Assembly (NCBI RefSeq): GCF_027247405.1
Contig: NZ_CP097463.1
Location: forward strand, 124,001 to 188,000
Direction of reading: 5' to 3'
Length of the DNA: 64,000 nt
Source of the DNA: Jatrophihabitans cynanchi
Lineage (GTDB): Bacteria > Actinomycetota > Actinomycetes > Mycobacteriales > Jatrophihabitantaceae
The translations under genes and the position numbers were made by a program. Under the pieces are notes generated by a model. The model ran no database searches. It had not been told where the DNA came from and saw only the letters and a program-made list of their open reading frames with translations. This document shows positions 1 through 8,851 of the stretch, in pieces. The number at the start of each line of letters is the position of its first letter. Position 1 is the stretch's first letter.

Positions 1-478
1 GGCCGGTCAGCGACATCAGTCCGGCCTCCCCCTGCGCGATCTGGTCGTACCCGGCGCGGCCGCCCTCGGGGCCGTCGTGACCGAACCCGCTTATCGACAA
101 GACGACCAGGCGCGGGTTCAGCGCGTGCAGCCGGTCGGTGTCGAAGCCGAGCCGATCCAGGACCCCCGGCCGGAAGTTCTCGACGAGCACGTCGGCGCGT
201 TCGATCAGCGCGGTCAGCGTCTCGCGGCCGTCGTCGCTCTTGAGGTCGAGCGCGATCGACTCCTTGTTGCGGTTGCACGACAGGAAGTACGTCGAGTGGC
301 GCTCACCGTCACTGCCCTGGATGAACGGCGGTCCCCACGATCGGGTGTCGTCGCCGCCGGACGGTGACTCCACCTTGATCACGCGAGCACCCAGATCGCC
401 GAGCATCATCGCCGCGTGCGGCCCGGCGAGCGCCCGGGACAGGTCGACGACTAGGACGCCGTCCAGCGGACCGCTCAC
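1..478 (-). CDS. CaiB/BaiF CoA-transferase family III protein (3' end outside window)
   Basis: The N-terminal ~159 residues of a family III CoA-transferase are visible. The gene starts at GTG 478 and is cut by the left window edge. After a short lead come the family hallmarks: [18 protein letters not shown] (strand 1 and CoA-binding loop), [11 protein letters not shown], then [18 protein letters not shown] and [16 protein letters not shown]. Family members move CoA between acyl-CoA and free carboxylates through an aspartyl-CoA thioester; the catalytic Asp lies beyond the edge. Its start overlaps the stop of the PhzF-like gene by 4 bases (GTGA), so it is the last visible gene of the hyuA-hyuB-phzF operon and probably activates an acid released by it. 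The substrate cannot be deduced. Confidence 0.88.
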   Translation of the reverse strand, partial: MSGPLDGVLVVDLSRALAGPHAAMMLGDLGARVIKVESPSGGDDTRSWGPPFIQGSDGERHSTYFLSCNRNKESIALDLKSDDGRETLTALIERADVLVENFRPGVLDRLGFDTDRLHALNPRLVVLSISGFGHDGPEGGRAGYDQIAQGEAGLMSLTG

Positions 479-1266
479 AGTTCGATCGTCCCGTCCAGCA
501 CGGTCACGGCCGAGCCGGTCAACACGACCCGGTCGCCCGCCACCCGGGTGCCGACCCGGCCACCGCGCCGGGAGGCCTGGTAGCCGAGGAGCGTGTCGCG
601 TCCCAGCTTCGCCGACCAGTACGGCGCAAGCACGGTGTGTGCGCTGCCGGTCACCGGGTCCTCGTTGACGCCGACGCGCGGCGCGAAGAACCGTGACACG
701 TAGTCGTATCCGCTGCCGGGTTCGGCGGCCGCGGTGACGATCACGCCGCGCGCCTCGACAGCGGCGAGTGCGCCGATGTCGGGACGCAACTCGCGCACCG
801 TCTGCTCGTCCGCGAGCTCGCACAGCAGGTCGTCGGTGCCGCCGCGTCCCACCCAGCGAGGCGTGCCGCCGAGCGCGGCGGACAGTCCGGGCGGCTCGGC
901 GCACTCGGTGGCCGGCCGGGCCGGGAAGTCCAGCGCGTACTCCTCGCTCGAGCGGTTCACGGTGAGGGTGCCGCTGCGGGTGTCGAACGCGACGGGCGAC
1001 GGGACACCGTCGGCGAACAGGCAGTGCGCGGTGGCCAGGGTCGCATGTCCGCACAGGTCGACTTCGGTGCCGGGGGTGAACCAACGCAGCCGGTAGCCGC
1101 CGGCGGACGGCACAGCAAAGGCGGTCTCGGACAGGTTCAGCTCGGCCGCGATCGCCTGCAGCACGGCGTCAGCAGGGTACTCGTCGAGCACCACCACGCC
1201 GGCGGGGTTGCCGCTGAACGGCTTGTCGGCAAAGGCATCCACGGTCCTGATTCGCACGCCGTTCAC
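475..1266 (-). CDS. PhzF family isomerase/epimerase-like protein
   Basis: This 263-residue protein is of normal length for the PhzF/diaminopimelate-epimerase-like fold. The N-terminus has [19 protein letters not shown]. The catalytic Glu is in NLSETAF, followed by [22 protein letters not shown]. The second half carries the matching [17 protein letters not shown]. PhzF proteins catalyse acid/base isomerisations; the substrate here is unknown. The GTG start at 1266 gives the canonical [12 protein letters not shown] beginning; longer versions of the frame run into hyuB. It overlaps hyuB by 4 bases upstream and the CoA-transferase by 4 bases downstream, so translation is probably coupled. The context suggests processing of the hydantoinase/oxoprolinase product. 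Confidence 0.88.
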   Translation of the reverse strand: MNGVRIRTVDAFADKPFSGNPAGVVVLDEYPADAVLQAIAAELNLSETAFAVPSAGGYRLRWFTPGTEVDLCGHATLATAHCLFADGVPSPVAFDTRSGTLTVNRSSEEYALDFPARPATECAEPPGLSAALGGTPRWVGRGGTDDLLCELADEQTVRELRPDIGALAAVEARGVIVTAAAEPGSGYDYVSRFFAPRVGVNEDPVTGSAHTVLAPYWSAKLGRDTLLGYQASRRGGRVGTRVAGDRVVLTGSAVTVLDGTIEL

Positions 1267-3134
1267 CCTAGGTGGTCGAACTCGGACGACGCGGCGCCCC
1301 CGGACAGTCGCGCGTAGCCGGGGCCACGGTCGAAGAACGGCCGTTCCCCGGGACGCTCGGCGCGCAGCCGGGACCGCAGCGCGCCGGTTGCGTCCGGGTC
1401 GGCGGACGGCGCGTCGGCGGGGCCGGTGATCACGACGCCGTAGTCGCGTTCGGCCGCCGCGCGGGACACCTTGCCCCACAGCACGTCCTGCACCACGAGC
1501 TGGACGTCGCGCTCGATCGGGTCGCCCCAGCCGCCGCCGCCGGTGGTGCGGATGCGGATCACCGTGCCGGCCGGGACGAACTCGGCGTCGACCAGGGCGT
1601 CGACGTCGTGCTCCCCCGGCCCGCCCGGGTCGATGGTGACCTGGAACGGCTGCCCCGCCCTGCCGCCGCGCACGCCCCAGCAGGCCAGGATCGAGCGGTC
1701 GGCGATGGACATGAAGTGCGCGTCGCGGCGCATCCGGATGTGCTTCTCGTAACCGAGGCCGCCACGGAACTGCCCGGCACCGCCTGAGTCGACGGCCAGG
1801 CCCAATCGTTCGACGATGAAAGGGAATCGTGACTCGGTGAACTCGGTGGGCAGGTTCCGCGAATCGGGCACGACGTGGATGGTGTCCTCGCCGTCGGCGT
1901 AGTAGCGCCCGCCCGACCCGCCGCCGAGCACCTCGCGCATCAGGTACGGCTCACCCGCGTCGTCGGTGCCGTAGACGCCGGTGTACCGGATCGTCTCCTG
2001 GTCGGCCGGCATCCGCCCGTCCACCGCCTTGGCCACCACCCCGGCGAGCACGCCGAGCAGCCGCAGGATCACGAAGGTGCGCGCGTTGGTGGGTGCCGGG
2101 AAGACCGGCGTGAGCAGCGTGCCCGGCGGCGGGAAGCGCATCTCGATGAGGTCCACGACGCCTTCGTTGACGTCGAGCTCGGCCATCCGCTCCGGGCTGT
2201 CGGCGAGGTTGCGCAGGATCGGTGCGAGCCACTTCTTCAGGAAGTTCCCGTCGGCGTAGTCGCCGCAGTGGTTGATCGGGCCCCTGGCCTGCGGGGCGGT
2301 GCCGGTGAAGTCGACGATCAGCTTGCCGCCGTCCTCGTCGTTCTTGCTCAGCGTGATCCGCTGGGTGTGCAGCCGCGGCTCGTCGACACCGTCGTGCTCG
2401 GCGTAGTCCTCCCAGGTCCACGTCCCGGTCGGGATCTTGGCGAGGATCTCGCGGCGGAACGTCTCGGTGGTGTTGGAGATGATCGCGTCGAAGCAGGCCT
2501 CCACGGTGTCGCGCCCGTACCGCGCGAACAGCTCACCGAGCCGGCGCGAACCCATCAGGCAGGCGGCGCATTCGGCGTCCAGGTCGGCAGCCAGCGACTC
2601 GGGCATCCGCGAGTTGCGCGTCATGATCGTCAGTGCCGCCCGGTTGGGGACGCCCTGGTCCCACAGCCTGATCGGCGGGACCATCAGCCCCTCTTCGTAC
2701 ACGCTCGTCGCGTGGCTGGGCATCGACCCGGGGACCGCGCCGCCGATGTCGTCGTGGTGGCCGAAGGCCTGCACGAAGGCGACCACCTCGTCGTCGTGGA
2801 AGACGGGAACCGTGACGCAGAGGTCGGGCAGGTGCCCGATGCCGCCCTCGGACCGGTACACGTCGTTGTGGAAGAACACGTCACCGGGACGCATCGTCGC
2901 CAGCGGGAAGTCGCGCGCGATCGGGTGCACCAGCGCGCTGTACGAGCGGCCGGTGAGCTTGCGCAGCAGGCGGTCGTGGATGCCGGCGCGGAAGTCATGC
3001 GCGTCGCGGATCATCGGCGAACGCGAGGTGCGGCCGATCGCGGTCTCGACCTCCAGTTCGATGGAGGCCAGGCTGCCGGCGACGATCTCCAGCAACACCG
3101 GGTCGACGTTCCTGGTGCTGGTCAGCGTGCTCAT
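1263..3134 (-). CDS. hyuB: Hydantoinase B / 5-oxoprolinase family subunit
   Basis: The protein has 623 residues, typical for HyuB. Recognisable blocks are DPVLLEIVAGSLASIELEVE at the N-terminus, IRDAHDFRAGIHD, RPGDVFFHNDVYRSEGGIGHLPD, GHHDDIGGAVPGSMP, INHCGDYADGNFLKKWL and the Gly-rich GGAGQFRGGLGYE near the C-terminus, followed by TTGGGGWGDPIERD. HyuB works with HyuA in ATP-dependent hydrolysis of cyclic amides such as N-methylhydantoin or 5-oxoproline; the same family also includes acetone and acetophenone carboxylases. The ATG at 3134 overlaps the hyuA stop (ATGA), consistent with a coupled heterodimer. The exact substrate cannot be assigned from sequence. Confidence 0.93.
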   Translation of the reverse strand: MSTLTSTRNVDPVLLEIVAGSLASIELEVETAIGRTSRSPMIRDAHDFRAGIHDRLLRKLTGRSYSALVHPIARDFPLATMRPGDVFFHNDVYRSEGGIGHLPDLCVTVPVFHDDEVVAFVQAFGHHDDIGGAVPGSMPSHATSVYEEGLMVPPIRLWDQGVPNRAALTIMTRNSRMPESLAADLDAECAACLMGSRRLGELFARYGRDTVEACFDAIISNTTETFRREILAKIPTGTWTWEDYAEHDGVDEPRLHTQRITLSKNDEDGGKLIVDFTGTAPQARGPINHCGDYADGNFLKKWLAPILRNLADSPERMAELDVNEGVVDLIEMRFPPPGTLLTPVFPAPTNARTFVILRLLGVLAGVVAKAVDGRMPADQETIRYTGVYGTDDAGEPYLMREVLGGGSGGRYYADGEDTIHVVPDSRNLPTEFTESRFPFIVERLGLAVDSGGAGQFRGGLGYEKHIRMRRDAHFMSIADRSILACWGVRGGRAGQPFQVTIDPGGPGEHDVDALVDAEFVPAGTVIRIRTTGGGGWGDPIERDVQLVVQDVLWGKVSRAAAERDYGVVITGPADAPSADPDATGALRSRLRAERPGERPFFDRGPGYARLSGGAASSEFDHLG

Positions 3135-5239
3135 CGTGTTGCCTCCACCAGCAGGTTCCCGAAGCTGTCCACCCGGACGGCGAAGCCGGGATGCACCGGC
3201 ACGGTCGAGCCGTACTCCTCGATGACCGCCGGCCCGGCGATCGTGTCGCCGGGTTGCAGATCGGGCCGCCAGTAGACGTCGGCGTCCATGTAGCCGTCGG
3301 CGGCGGCGAAGCACACCGGCCGGTTGCCGGTGCGCGCCCGCCTTGCTGCGCCGTCGCCCGCGGCGCGTTCGCGCAGGTCGGGACGGGTGATCGGGCCGAT
3401 GCCGGACACGCGCAGGTTCACCCACTCGACGTGCTGGCGCTCGTCGTCACGGAAGTCGTAGCCGTAGAGCGCCCGGTGCGCGTCGTGGAACGCGGACGCG
3501 ACGCCATCGGCGACCGCGCTGTCGAGTGCCGTGTCTGGCACCGGCACGCGCACCTCGAACGCCTGGCCGAAGTAGCGCAGGTCGGCGGTGCGGGCGAAGC
3601 GGTGCGTGTCGTCGCTGAAGCCCTCCTTGCGCAGCGCCGCGGCCGCCTCGTCGCGCAGTTGCGCGAAGACCGTCTCGGTCGCCGCGGGGTCGAGTTCGCT
3701 GTGCCGGCGGACGGCGGTGCGCACGTAGTCGTTCTTGACGTCGACGGTGAGCAGCCCGAACGCGGACACGTTGCCCGGGTCGGGTGGGACCAGCACGCCA
3801 CGCAGGCCCAGGATGTCGACGAGCCGGCACAGCAGCAGCGAGCCCGACCCGCCGAACGTGGTCAGGGTGAAGTCGCGGACGTCCAGGCCGCGCTTGACGG
3901 TGATCTGGCGCAGCGCGTTGGCCTGGTTCCACGCGGAGATCTCCAGGATGCCGCTCGCGCATGCCTCGACGTCCAGGCCGAGTCGCGCGCCGAGGCCGGC
4001 CAGCCCGGCCCGCGCGGCGTCGACGTCCAGCGGCACCTCACCGCCGAGCAGGTGCGGCGGGATGCGGCCGAGCACGACATGGGCGTCGGTGACCGTGACC
4101 TCGGTGCCGCCCTTGCCGTAGCACAGCGGCCCCGGGTCGGCGCCGGCCGAGCGCGGGCCGACCTTGAGCGTGCCCTCGGGTGACACCCAGGCGATCGAGC
4201 CGCCACCGGCACCGACGGTGACCACGTCGATCATCGGGATCTTGGACGGGTAGGCGCCGACGGTTCCCTCGGTGGTCAGCGTCGGTTCGCCGTCGAGGAC
4301 GACCGACACGTCGGTGGACGTGCCGCCGCCGTCGCAGGTGAGTACCTTCGCGAAACCGGCGGCGTTCGCGATCAGGGCGGCGCCGAGGGCACCGGCGGCG
4401 GGCCCGCTGAGCACGGTGGTGATCGGCTGGTGCACGACCTCCTCGGCGGACAGCACGCCGCCGTTGGACTTCATCACGTAGAACGGCACTCCCCCACCGG
4501 CTACGCCCTCACTGGCGGGGGGACCCCCAGACCGCGTCGCCACACCGGCCAGCCGTTGGCCGATCGAGCGGACGTACCGTGACACGTTGGGCTTGACCGC
4601 GGCGTCGACGAGCGTGGTCATCGACCGCTCGTACTCGCGGTACTCGCGCAGCACCTGCGAGGAGATGGACACGATCGCGTCCGGGTGCTCGCGCGCCAGC
4701 ACGTCACGCATCCGCTCTTCGTGCTCGGGGTTGGCGTAGGAGTGCAGGAAGCAGACGCCCAGGGTGGTGACGCCGCGGTCCCGGAACCACCGGGCGACCT
4801 CGATCGCGCGGCTCTCGTCGAACGGGCGCAACTCGGCACCGGTGTGGTCGAGCCGGCCGCCGACGGTCTTGACCAGGTGCGCGGGGACGATGCGCGGCGG
4901 CTTGACCCAGAAGTAGGAGTTGCCGTAGCCGTCGGGCACCGACTGGCGGGCGATCTCGAGGATGAACTCGTAGCCCTCGGTGGTGATGAAGCCGAGCTCG
5001 CCGAGCTTGCCCTCGAGCAGCTGGTTGGTGGCAACGGTGGTGCCGTGGCTGACCGCGGTGACGTCCGAGCCGTCCGCGGCGAGCAGGCCGAGCACCTTGC
5101 TTATCCCCTCGACGAAGCCGTCCGCGGGATTGGCCGGTGTGGACGGTGTCTTCGTCGTGGTCAGGGTGCCGGTGTCCTCGTCGAACGCGACGACGTCGGT
5201 GAACGTGCCGCCGGTGTCGATGCCGATGCGGATGCCCAT
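3131..5239 (-). CDS. hyuA: Hydantoinase A / 5-oxoprolinase family ATPase subunit
   Basis: This 702-residue protein begins with the ASKHA-type phosphate loop GIDTGGTFTDVV (residues 6-17). It also has SHGTTVATNQLLEGK, FYVMKSNGG, LSGPAAGALGA, CDGGGTSTDVS and VTVGAGGGSIAW, which is the order expected for HyuA. It binds ATP and acts with HyuB downstream. An oddity is a stretch of about 17 residues (around 232-248, containing RSGGPPASEGVAGGG). It interrupts the usual link between RLAG and VPFYVMKSNGG and coincides exactly with a palindromic DNA element (4491-4541). The insert is in frame, so the protein may stay functional. It is the first gene of a four-gene operon; 129 bp separate it from the upstream HNH gene. 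Confidence 0.93.
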   Translation of the reverse strand: MGIRIGIDTGGTFTDVVAFDEDTGTLTTTKTPSTPANPADGFVEGISKVLGLLAADGSDVTAVSHGTTVATNQLLEGKLGELGFITTEGYEFILEIARQSVPDGYGNSYFWVKPPRIVPAHLVKTVGGRLDHTGAELRPFDESRAIEVARWFRDRGVTTLGVCFLHSYANPEHEERMRDVLAREHPDAIVSISSQVLREYREYERSMTTLVDAAVKPNVSRYVRSIGQRLAGVATRSGGPPASEGVAGGGVPFYVMKSNGGVLSAEEVVHQPITTVLSGPAAGALGAALIANAAGFAKVLTCDGGGTSTDVSVVLDGEPTLTTEGTVGAYPSKIPMIDVVTVGAGGGSIAWVSPEGTLKVGPRSAGADPGPLCYGKGGTEVTVTDAHVVLGRIPPHLLGGEVPLDVDAARAGLAGLGARLGLDVEACASGILEISAWNQANALRQITVKRGLDVRDFTLTTFGGSGSLLLCRLVDILGLRGVLVPPDPGNVSAFGLLTVDVKNDYVRTAVRRHSELDPAATETVFAQLRDEAAAALRKEGFSDDTHRFARTADLRYFGQAFEVRVPVPDTALDSAVADGVASAFHDAHRALYGYDFRDDERQHVEWVNLRVSGIGPITRPDLRERAAGDGAARRARTGNRPVCFAAADGYMDADVYWRPDLQPGDTIAGPAVIEEYGSTVPVHPGFAVRVDSFGNLLVEATR
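4491..4541. repeat. Short palindromic element inserted in frame in hyuA
   Basis: The element starts with a C-rich arm (CCCCCACCGG, 4491-4500), is answered by CTGGCGGGGG (4512-4521, 8 of 10 pairing), and then runs into GGGGGG-A-CCCCC (4517-4528). The surrounding 51 bp encode residues that look extra compared with the HyuA pattern I know. C5/G5 hairpins of this kind resemble small dispersed intergenic palindromes of actinomycete genomes. Whether it is multicopy cannot be seen in this window; I found no second copy. Confidence 0.5.
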
Positions 5240-5368
5240 GTCGAAGAGTCAACTGGCAGGACTAGCCCAACTCGTCGGCAACCCTTGCCGAAAGCTCCGG
5301 CAGCTCGTCGTCATGGGGCGGCGCACCGTGCCAGCCGAACGCGACGGTGATCTTGCCGTCGGGAGGGA
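5240..5368. other. Intergenic region upstream of the hyuAB operon
   Basis: These 129 bp lie between the HNH gene stop and the hyuA start, both on the minus strand, so any hyuA promoter must lie here or in the HNH gene. No clear -35/-10 pair was recognised. One reading frame, running on past the HNH stop, ends with GKITVAFGWHGAPPHDDE and stops at 5262. It reads more protein-like than random but has no start codon of its own. Confidence 0.4.
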
Positions 5369-6730
5369 TCAGGCGGCGGGTCTGGTGCGCCGCAGGTGCT
5401 GGGCGATTCCCCAGACCGCGAGGTCGCGGTCGAGGCGGCTGCCGTCCCAGCGCGTGGTCGCCGCGTCCGCGACGACGTCGTGTTCCTGCTCGACCCACCG
5501 TGCGGTGCCGATCAAGCGAGCTGGGTCGAGGTGCTGTGGCCAGTCGCGGCCGTCGGCGAGGCGGAAGCTGAAGGTCTCGTCGCCGTGCGCGACGATCCGG
5601 AAGGCGCCGTCGTGCAGGGCGCGATGGTGCGCACCGCAGAGCAGGATGAGGTTGGCCAGGTCTGTGGGTCCGCCGTCTATCCAGTGCCGGACGTGGTGCG
5701 CGTGCAGGTGCCTGCGGCGGCGGCAACCGGGTGCGGCGCAGCCGCCGTCGCGCAGCACCAGTGCCCGGAACTGCTTCGTGGAGACGAGCCGGCGGCTGCG
5801 CCCCAGGTCGAGCACCTTGGTCCCGTCCCTGACTGCTGTACGAACGCGCCCGGCGCAAAGCATTCGGCGTACCACGGCGTCGGAAAGACCGGGTCCGTGA
5901 TCGATGCGAGCGACCGGGCGTCGGGCGCGTTCAGCTGAACGCGCCCCACCTGTGTCGTCCGGTGCGTCGGCAGGCAGCCGGTCCACGTCCAGGTGCACCA
6001 CGACGGCGGCGAGTTCGTCCTGCCGCAACTCCCGGGCCCGGGCGTCGCGCACCGCGGCCAGACCGATCTCGGCCAGCCGGACGAGCGCCTCGGCCTGGGT
6101 GAGGCCCGCTCCGGCCGCGACCGCATCGAGCGCCGAGTCCAGCAGCGCCCCCGCCTCGGGATCCAGCCGAGCGGAGATCCGGTACTGGCTCTCGCCGGTC
6201 CAGCCGCGCCGCACGTACTGCTCCCGCCGACCGGCCGGTTCGTCGTTCTGGTCCTCGACGGTGCGCAGGCCGCGTACCGTGTCCTCCAACTGCCCGACGG
6301 TGCCGTTCCTGGCGAGGTTGATCAGGTCGGTCAGCATCGTGTCGTCCCCGAGGTCGGCGACCCGGCTGATCGCACGGACCTGCGAGTAGGACAGCCGGCC
6401 CGCGCGCATTTCCGATGCCAGTGCCGGATGCGCCGCCAGTGACCGGGCGACCCGCACGTGCTCGACAGCCGTTCGGTGCGCCGTGCCGCACGCGTACTGC
6501 AGCCACGCCGCCGTCGAGGCCATGCCGAAGCGGCAGAATCCGTCGCGCGCGTCGAACTCGGCCACCAGCAGCAGGAACCGGCACGTCGCCGCCGCAAGCC
6601 GGCCGGAGAGCGCGACGATGCGCGACCCGAGCTCGTCCGTGGAGAGCGAGGCGTCCGCGATGGACTCGCTCACCGGGCTGAGCAGCGGCGCCGGATCGTC
6701 TACGGGACCAGGAGAATCTGTCATCGCCAT
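5369..6730 (-). CDS. DUF222 / HNH endonuclease domain protein (13E12-type)
   Basis: The protein has 453 residues. The N-terminal half is a helical DUF222 domain (about 25-260) with the typical FDARDGFCRFGMASTAAWL and HVRVARSLAAHPALASEMRAGRLSYSQVRAISR. The C-terminal HNH domain (about 335-385) shows RDGGCAAPGCRRRRHLHAHHVRHW, DLANLILLCGAHHRALHDG. The paired Cys, HAHH and the late HH fit a beta-beta-alpha-metal nuclease. Families of this type are often multicopy in actinobacteria (REP13E12-associated proteins of mycobacteria) and their biological role is unsettled. ATG 6730 and ATG 6724 are both possible starts; no strong SD precedes them. It is monocistronic or read into hyuA. Confidence 0.88.
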   Translation of the reverse strand: MAMTDSPGPVDDPAPLLSPVSESIADASLSTDELGSRIVALSGRLAAATCRFLLLVAEFDARDGFCRFGMASTAAWLQYACGTAHRTAVEHVRVARSLAAHPALASEMRAGRLSYSQVRAISRVADLGDDTMLTDLINLARNGTVGQLEDTVRGLRTVEDQNDEPAGRREQYVRRGWTGESQYRISARLDPEAGALLDSALDAVAAGAGLTQAEALVRLAEIGLAAVRDARARELRQDELAAVVVHLDVDRLPADAPDDTGGARSAERARRPVARIDHGPGLSDAVVRRMLCAGRVRTAVRDGTKVLDLGRSRRLVSTKQFRALVLRDGGCAAPGCRRRRHLHAHHVRHWIDGGPTDLANLILLCGAHHRALHDGAFRIVAHGDETFSFRLADGRDWPQHLDPARLIGTARWVEQEHDVVADAATTRWDGSRLDRDLAVWGIAQHLRRTRPAA

Positions 6731-7015
6731 GTCAGCTAGCCTGCTGCCGCCTTACGACAGTTTCGGCAGCTCACCCGTATTCGGGGATCCGCGTAGCGCG
6801 TTCACGTGAACGCGCCGGCGTGAGCGCCCGGCGCAGGTCGCTGCCGCCATACCTGAGGGCGGCGCAGCATGCTGCTGCTGCCCGTCCTGATCCCGACCGT
6901 GCTCGTCCCCGCCGCGAACGCCCTGGTGACCACACGCTTCGCAGACCGTTGACACCCGTCCCACCACCGGAGTACGCCTGAATCACCCAATTCATGACGC
7001 TTACGGAGCCATGCC
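6731..7015. other. Divergent intergenic region between HNH gene and ggt
   Basis: These 285 bp separate the divergent HNH gene and the gamma-glutamyltransferase gene. They hold a perfect 20-bp palindrome (6796-6815). They also contain a 27-codon open frame (ATG 6869 to TGA 6952, beginning MLLLPVLIPTVLVPAANALV) that would give a short hydrophobic peptide upstream of ggt. Nothing shows that the peptide is made. Confidence 0.4.
6796..6815. promoter_or_regulatory. 20-bp perfect palindrome, possible operator
   Basis: GCGCGTTCACGTGAACGCGC is a perfect palindrome with no spacer. It lies 66 bp upstream of the HNH gene start and about 200 bp upstream of ggt. It is a plausible dimer-binding site for a regulator of either divergent gene. 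No regulator gene is adjacent, so the link is inferred from position only. Confidence 0.4.
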
Positions 7016-8851
7016 ATGAATCGTCCGGTGTTCGCGGTAGCCGCCTGCCTGCTCGCCGCCCCCCTCGCTCTCGCCCCCGCGGCGGATGCGCACCCTCAGC
7101 ACCGCGGCCCGCATTACGTCAAGGAACCGGTCGCCACCGGATCCGGCGGCGCGGTCGCCTCGGCGGAGTTCCACGCCAGCGAGGCAGGCATCGACGTTCT
7201 CCGGAACGGCGGCAACGCGATCGACGCGGCAGTCGCGGTCGCGAGCACGATGGGCGTCACCGAGCCGTTCGTGGCCGGGCCGGGCGGCGGCGGCTTCATG
7301 GTCATCTACCTGGCGCGCACGCACCAGGTCGTCACCATCGACGGCCGCGAGCAGTGCCCGGCCGGCTGCACACCGCAGCTGTTCCTCGATCCGTCGACCG
7401 GCCGGCCGCTCGCGTTCGAGGAGGCGCGCCACTCCGGCCTGTCGGTGGGCGTGCCCGGCCAACCGGCGACCTGGGCCACCGCGGTGAACAGGTACGGCAC
7501 ACGCAGCCTCGCGCACGACCTGGAGCCGGCGATCGACCTGGCGCGGCACGGCTTCACCGTCCAGCCCGACTTCGTGCAGCAGGAGCAGGTGTCGCTTCCC
7601 GACCTGCAGGCGTTCACCACCAGCCGCAAGCTGTTCCTGACGCGCGACGGCCAGCCGCTGCCGGTGGGTTCGTGGTTCCGCAACCCGGACCTGGCGGCCA
7701 CCTACAGCGCACTGGCCCGGCACGGCGTGGGCTACCTCTACGGCGGCCGGCTCGGCAGCGAGGTCGCGCACACCGTGCAGCACCCGCCGGTGTGGAGCGG
7801 GACATCGTTCACGGTCCGTCCCGGCATCATGACCGCTCGCGACCTCGCGAACTTCACCACCCGGATCCAGCCGCCGACGCACGTGTCCTACCGCGGCCTG
7901 GACGTGTACGGCATGCCGACGTCGTCCAGTGGCGGCCTCACCACCGGCGAGGCGCTGAACATCCTCGCCGGCTACGACCTCAGCAGCGAGCCGCGCGCCC
8001 AGGCGCTGTTCCACTACCTTGAGGCGAGCCGGATCGCGTTCGCCGACCGCAACGCGTACATCGGCGACGACCGGTACGTGCCGGTGCCCGAGCAGGGCCT
8101 GCTCGACCCGGCTTTCGCGGCGGCACGGCGCTGCCTGATCGGTGACACCGCGCTGACCTCCCCGGTCGCGCCCGGCGTCCCCTACCCGCCGTACCAGGGG
8201 TGTCCCGCGGCGAGGGCGCAGGCGAACCCGGTGCACGAGGGCACGTCGACCAACCACATCGTCACCGCCGACCGCTGGGGCAACGTGGTCAGCTACACCA
8301 ACACCATCGAGCAGATCGCGGGCAGCGGCATGACCGTGCCGCACCGCGGGTTCCTGCTGAACAACGAGATGACCGACTTCGACTTCGCTGCTGCGACGCC
8401 GACGACGTACGACCCGAACCTGCCGGCGCCGGGCAAGCGACCGCGCTCGAGCATGAACCCGACGATCGTGCTGAAGGACGGCGCGCCCGCCTTCACGCTC
8501 GGCTCCCCCGGCGGCTCGACGATCATCACCACCGTGCTGCAGATCCTGCTCAACCACGTCGACTTCGGCATGTCCCTTCCGGACGCGATCGCGGCGCCGC
8601 GGGTCAGCCAGCGCAACACAGCGACGAGTCTGGCCGAGCCGGCCTTCTACACCAGCGCGCTCGCGCATCAGTTGACGTCGCAGTACGGCGAGCAGTTCAC
8701 CGAGGACACCGGGCCGGTGCTCCCCTTCGACGCGGAGATCGGCAACGCGACCGGAATCGACTTCCTCGGCCACGGGCGGTTCCAGGCGGCAGCCGAACCG
8801 GTGCGCCGCGGCGGCGGCAGCGCGCTGGTGGTGTACCCGGATCAGGGCTGA
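7016..8851 (+). CDS. ggt: Secreted gamma-glutamyltransferase
   Basis: This 611-residue Ntn-hydrolase precursor has a signal peptide (MNRPVFAVAACLLAAPLALAP, cleavage near ADA-H at residue 26). The large-subunit region has GGNAIDAAVAVASTMGVTEPFVAGPGGGGFM and IDGRE. The autocleavage site is in GTSTNHIVTADRWGNVVSYTNTIEQ. By alignment with TTHYSVVD of the E. coli enzyme the nucleophile is most likely Thr412, which would begin the small subunit. SSMNPTIVLKDG and GSPGGSTIITTVLQ complete the small subunit. It cleaves gamma-glutamyl bonds of glutathione and related compounds outside the membrane. It lies near the HyuAB oxoprolinase-like genes but on the other strand. Its end overlaps the convergent CoxG-like gene by 10 bp. 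Confidence 0.94.
   Translation: MNRPVFAVAACLLAAPLALAPAADAHPQHRGPHYVKEPVATGSGGAVASAEFHASEAGIDVLRNGGNAIDAAVAVASTMGVTEPFVAGPGGGGFMVIYLARTHQVVTIDGREQCPAGCTPQLFLDPSTGRPLAFEEARHSGLSVGVPGQPATWATAVNRYGTRSLAHDLEPAIDLARHGFTVQPDFVQQEQVSLPDLQAFTTSRKLFLTRDGQPLPVGSWFRNPDLAATYSALARHGVGYLYGGRLGSEVAHTVQHPPVWSGTSFTVRPGIMTARDLANFTTRIQPPTHVSYRGLDVYGMPTSSSGGLTTGEALNILAGYDLSSEPRAQALFHYLEASRIAFADRNAYIGDDRYVPVPEQGLLDPAFAAARRCLIGDTALTSPVAPGVPYPPYQGCPAARAQANPVHEGTSTNHIVTADRWGNVVSYTNTIEQIAGSGMTVPHRGFLLNNEMTDFDFAAATPTTYDPNLPAPGKRPRSSMNPTIVLKDGAPAFTLGSPGGSTIITTVLQILLNHVDFGMSLPDAIAAPRVSQRNTATSLAEPAFYTSALAHQLTSQYGEQFTEDTGPVLPFDAEIGNATGIDFLGHGRFQAAAEPVRRGGGSALVVYPDQG

Noticed and set aside
7001-8841. 809-codon minus-strand frame across ggt
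   Set aside because: Antisense shadow of ggt with His/Arg/Val-rich noise; the recognised proteins on both sides explain the region.
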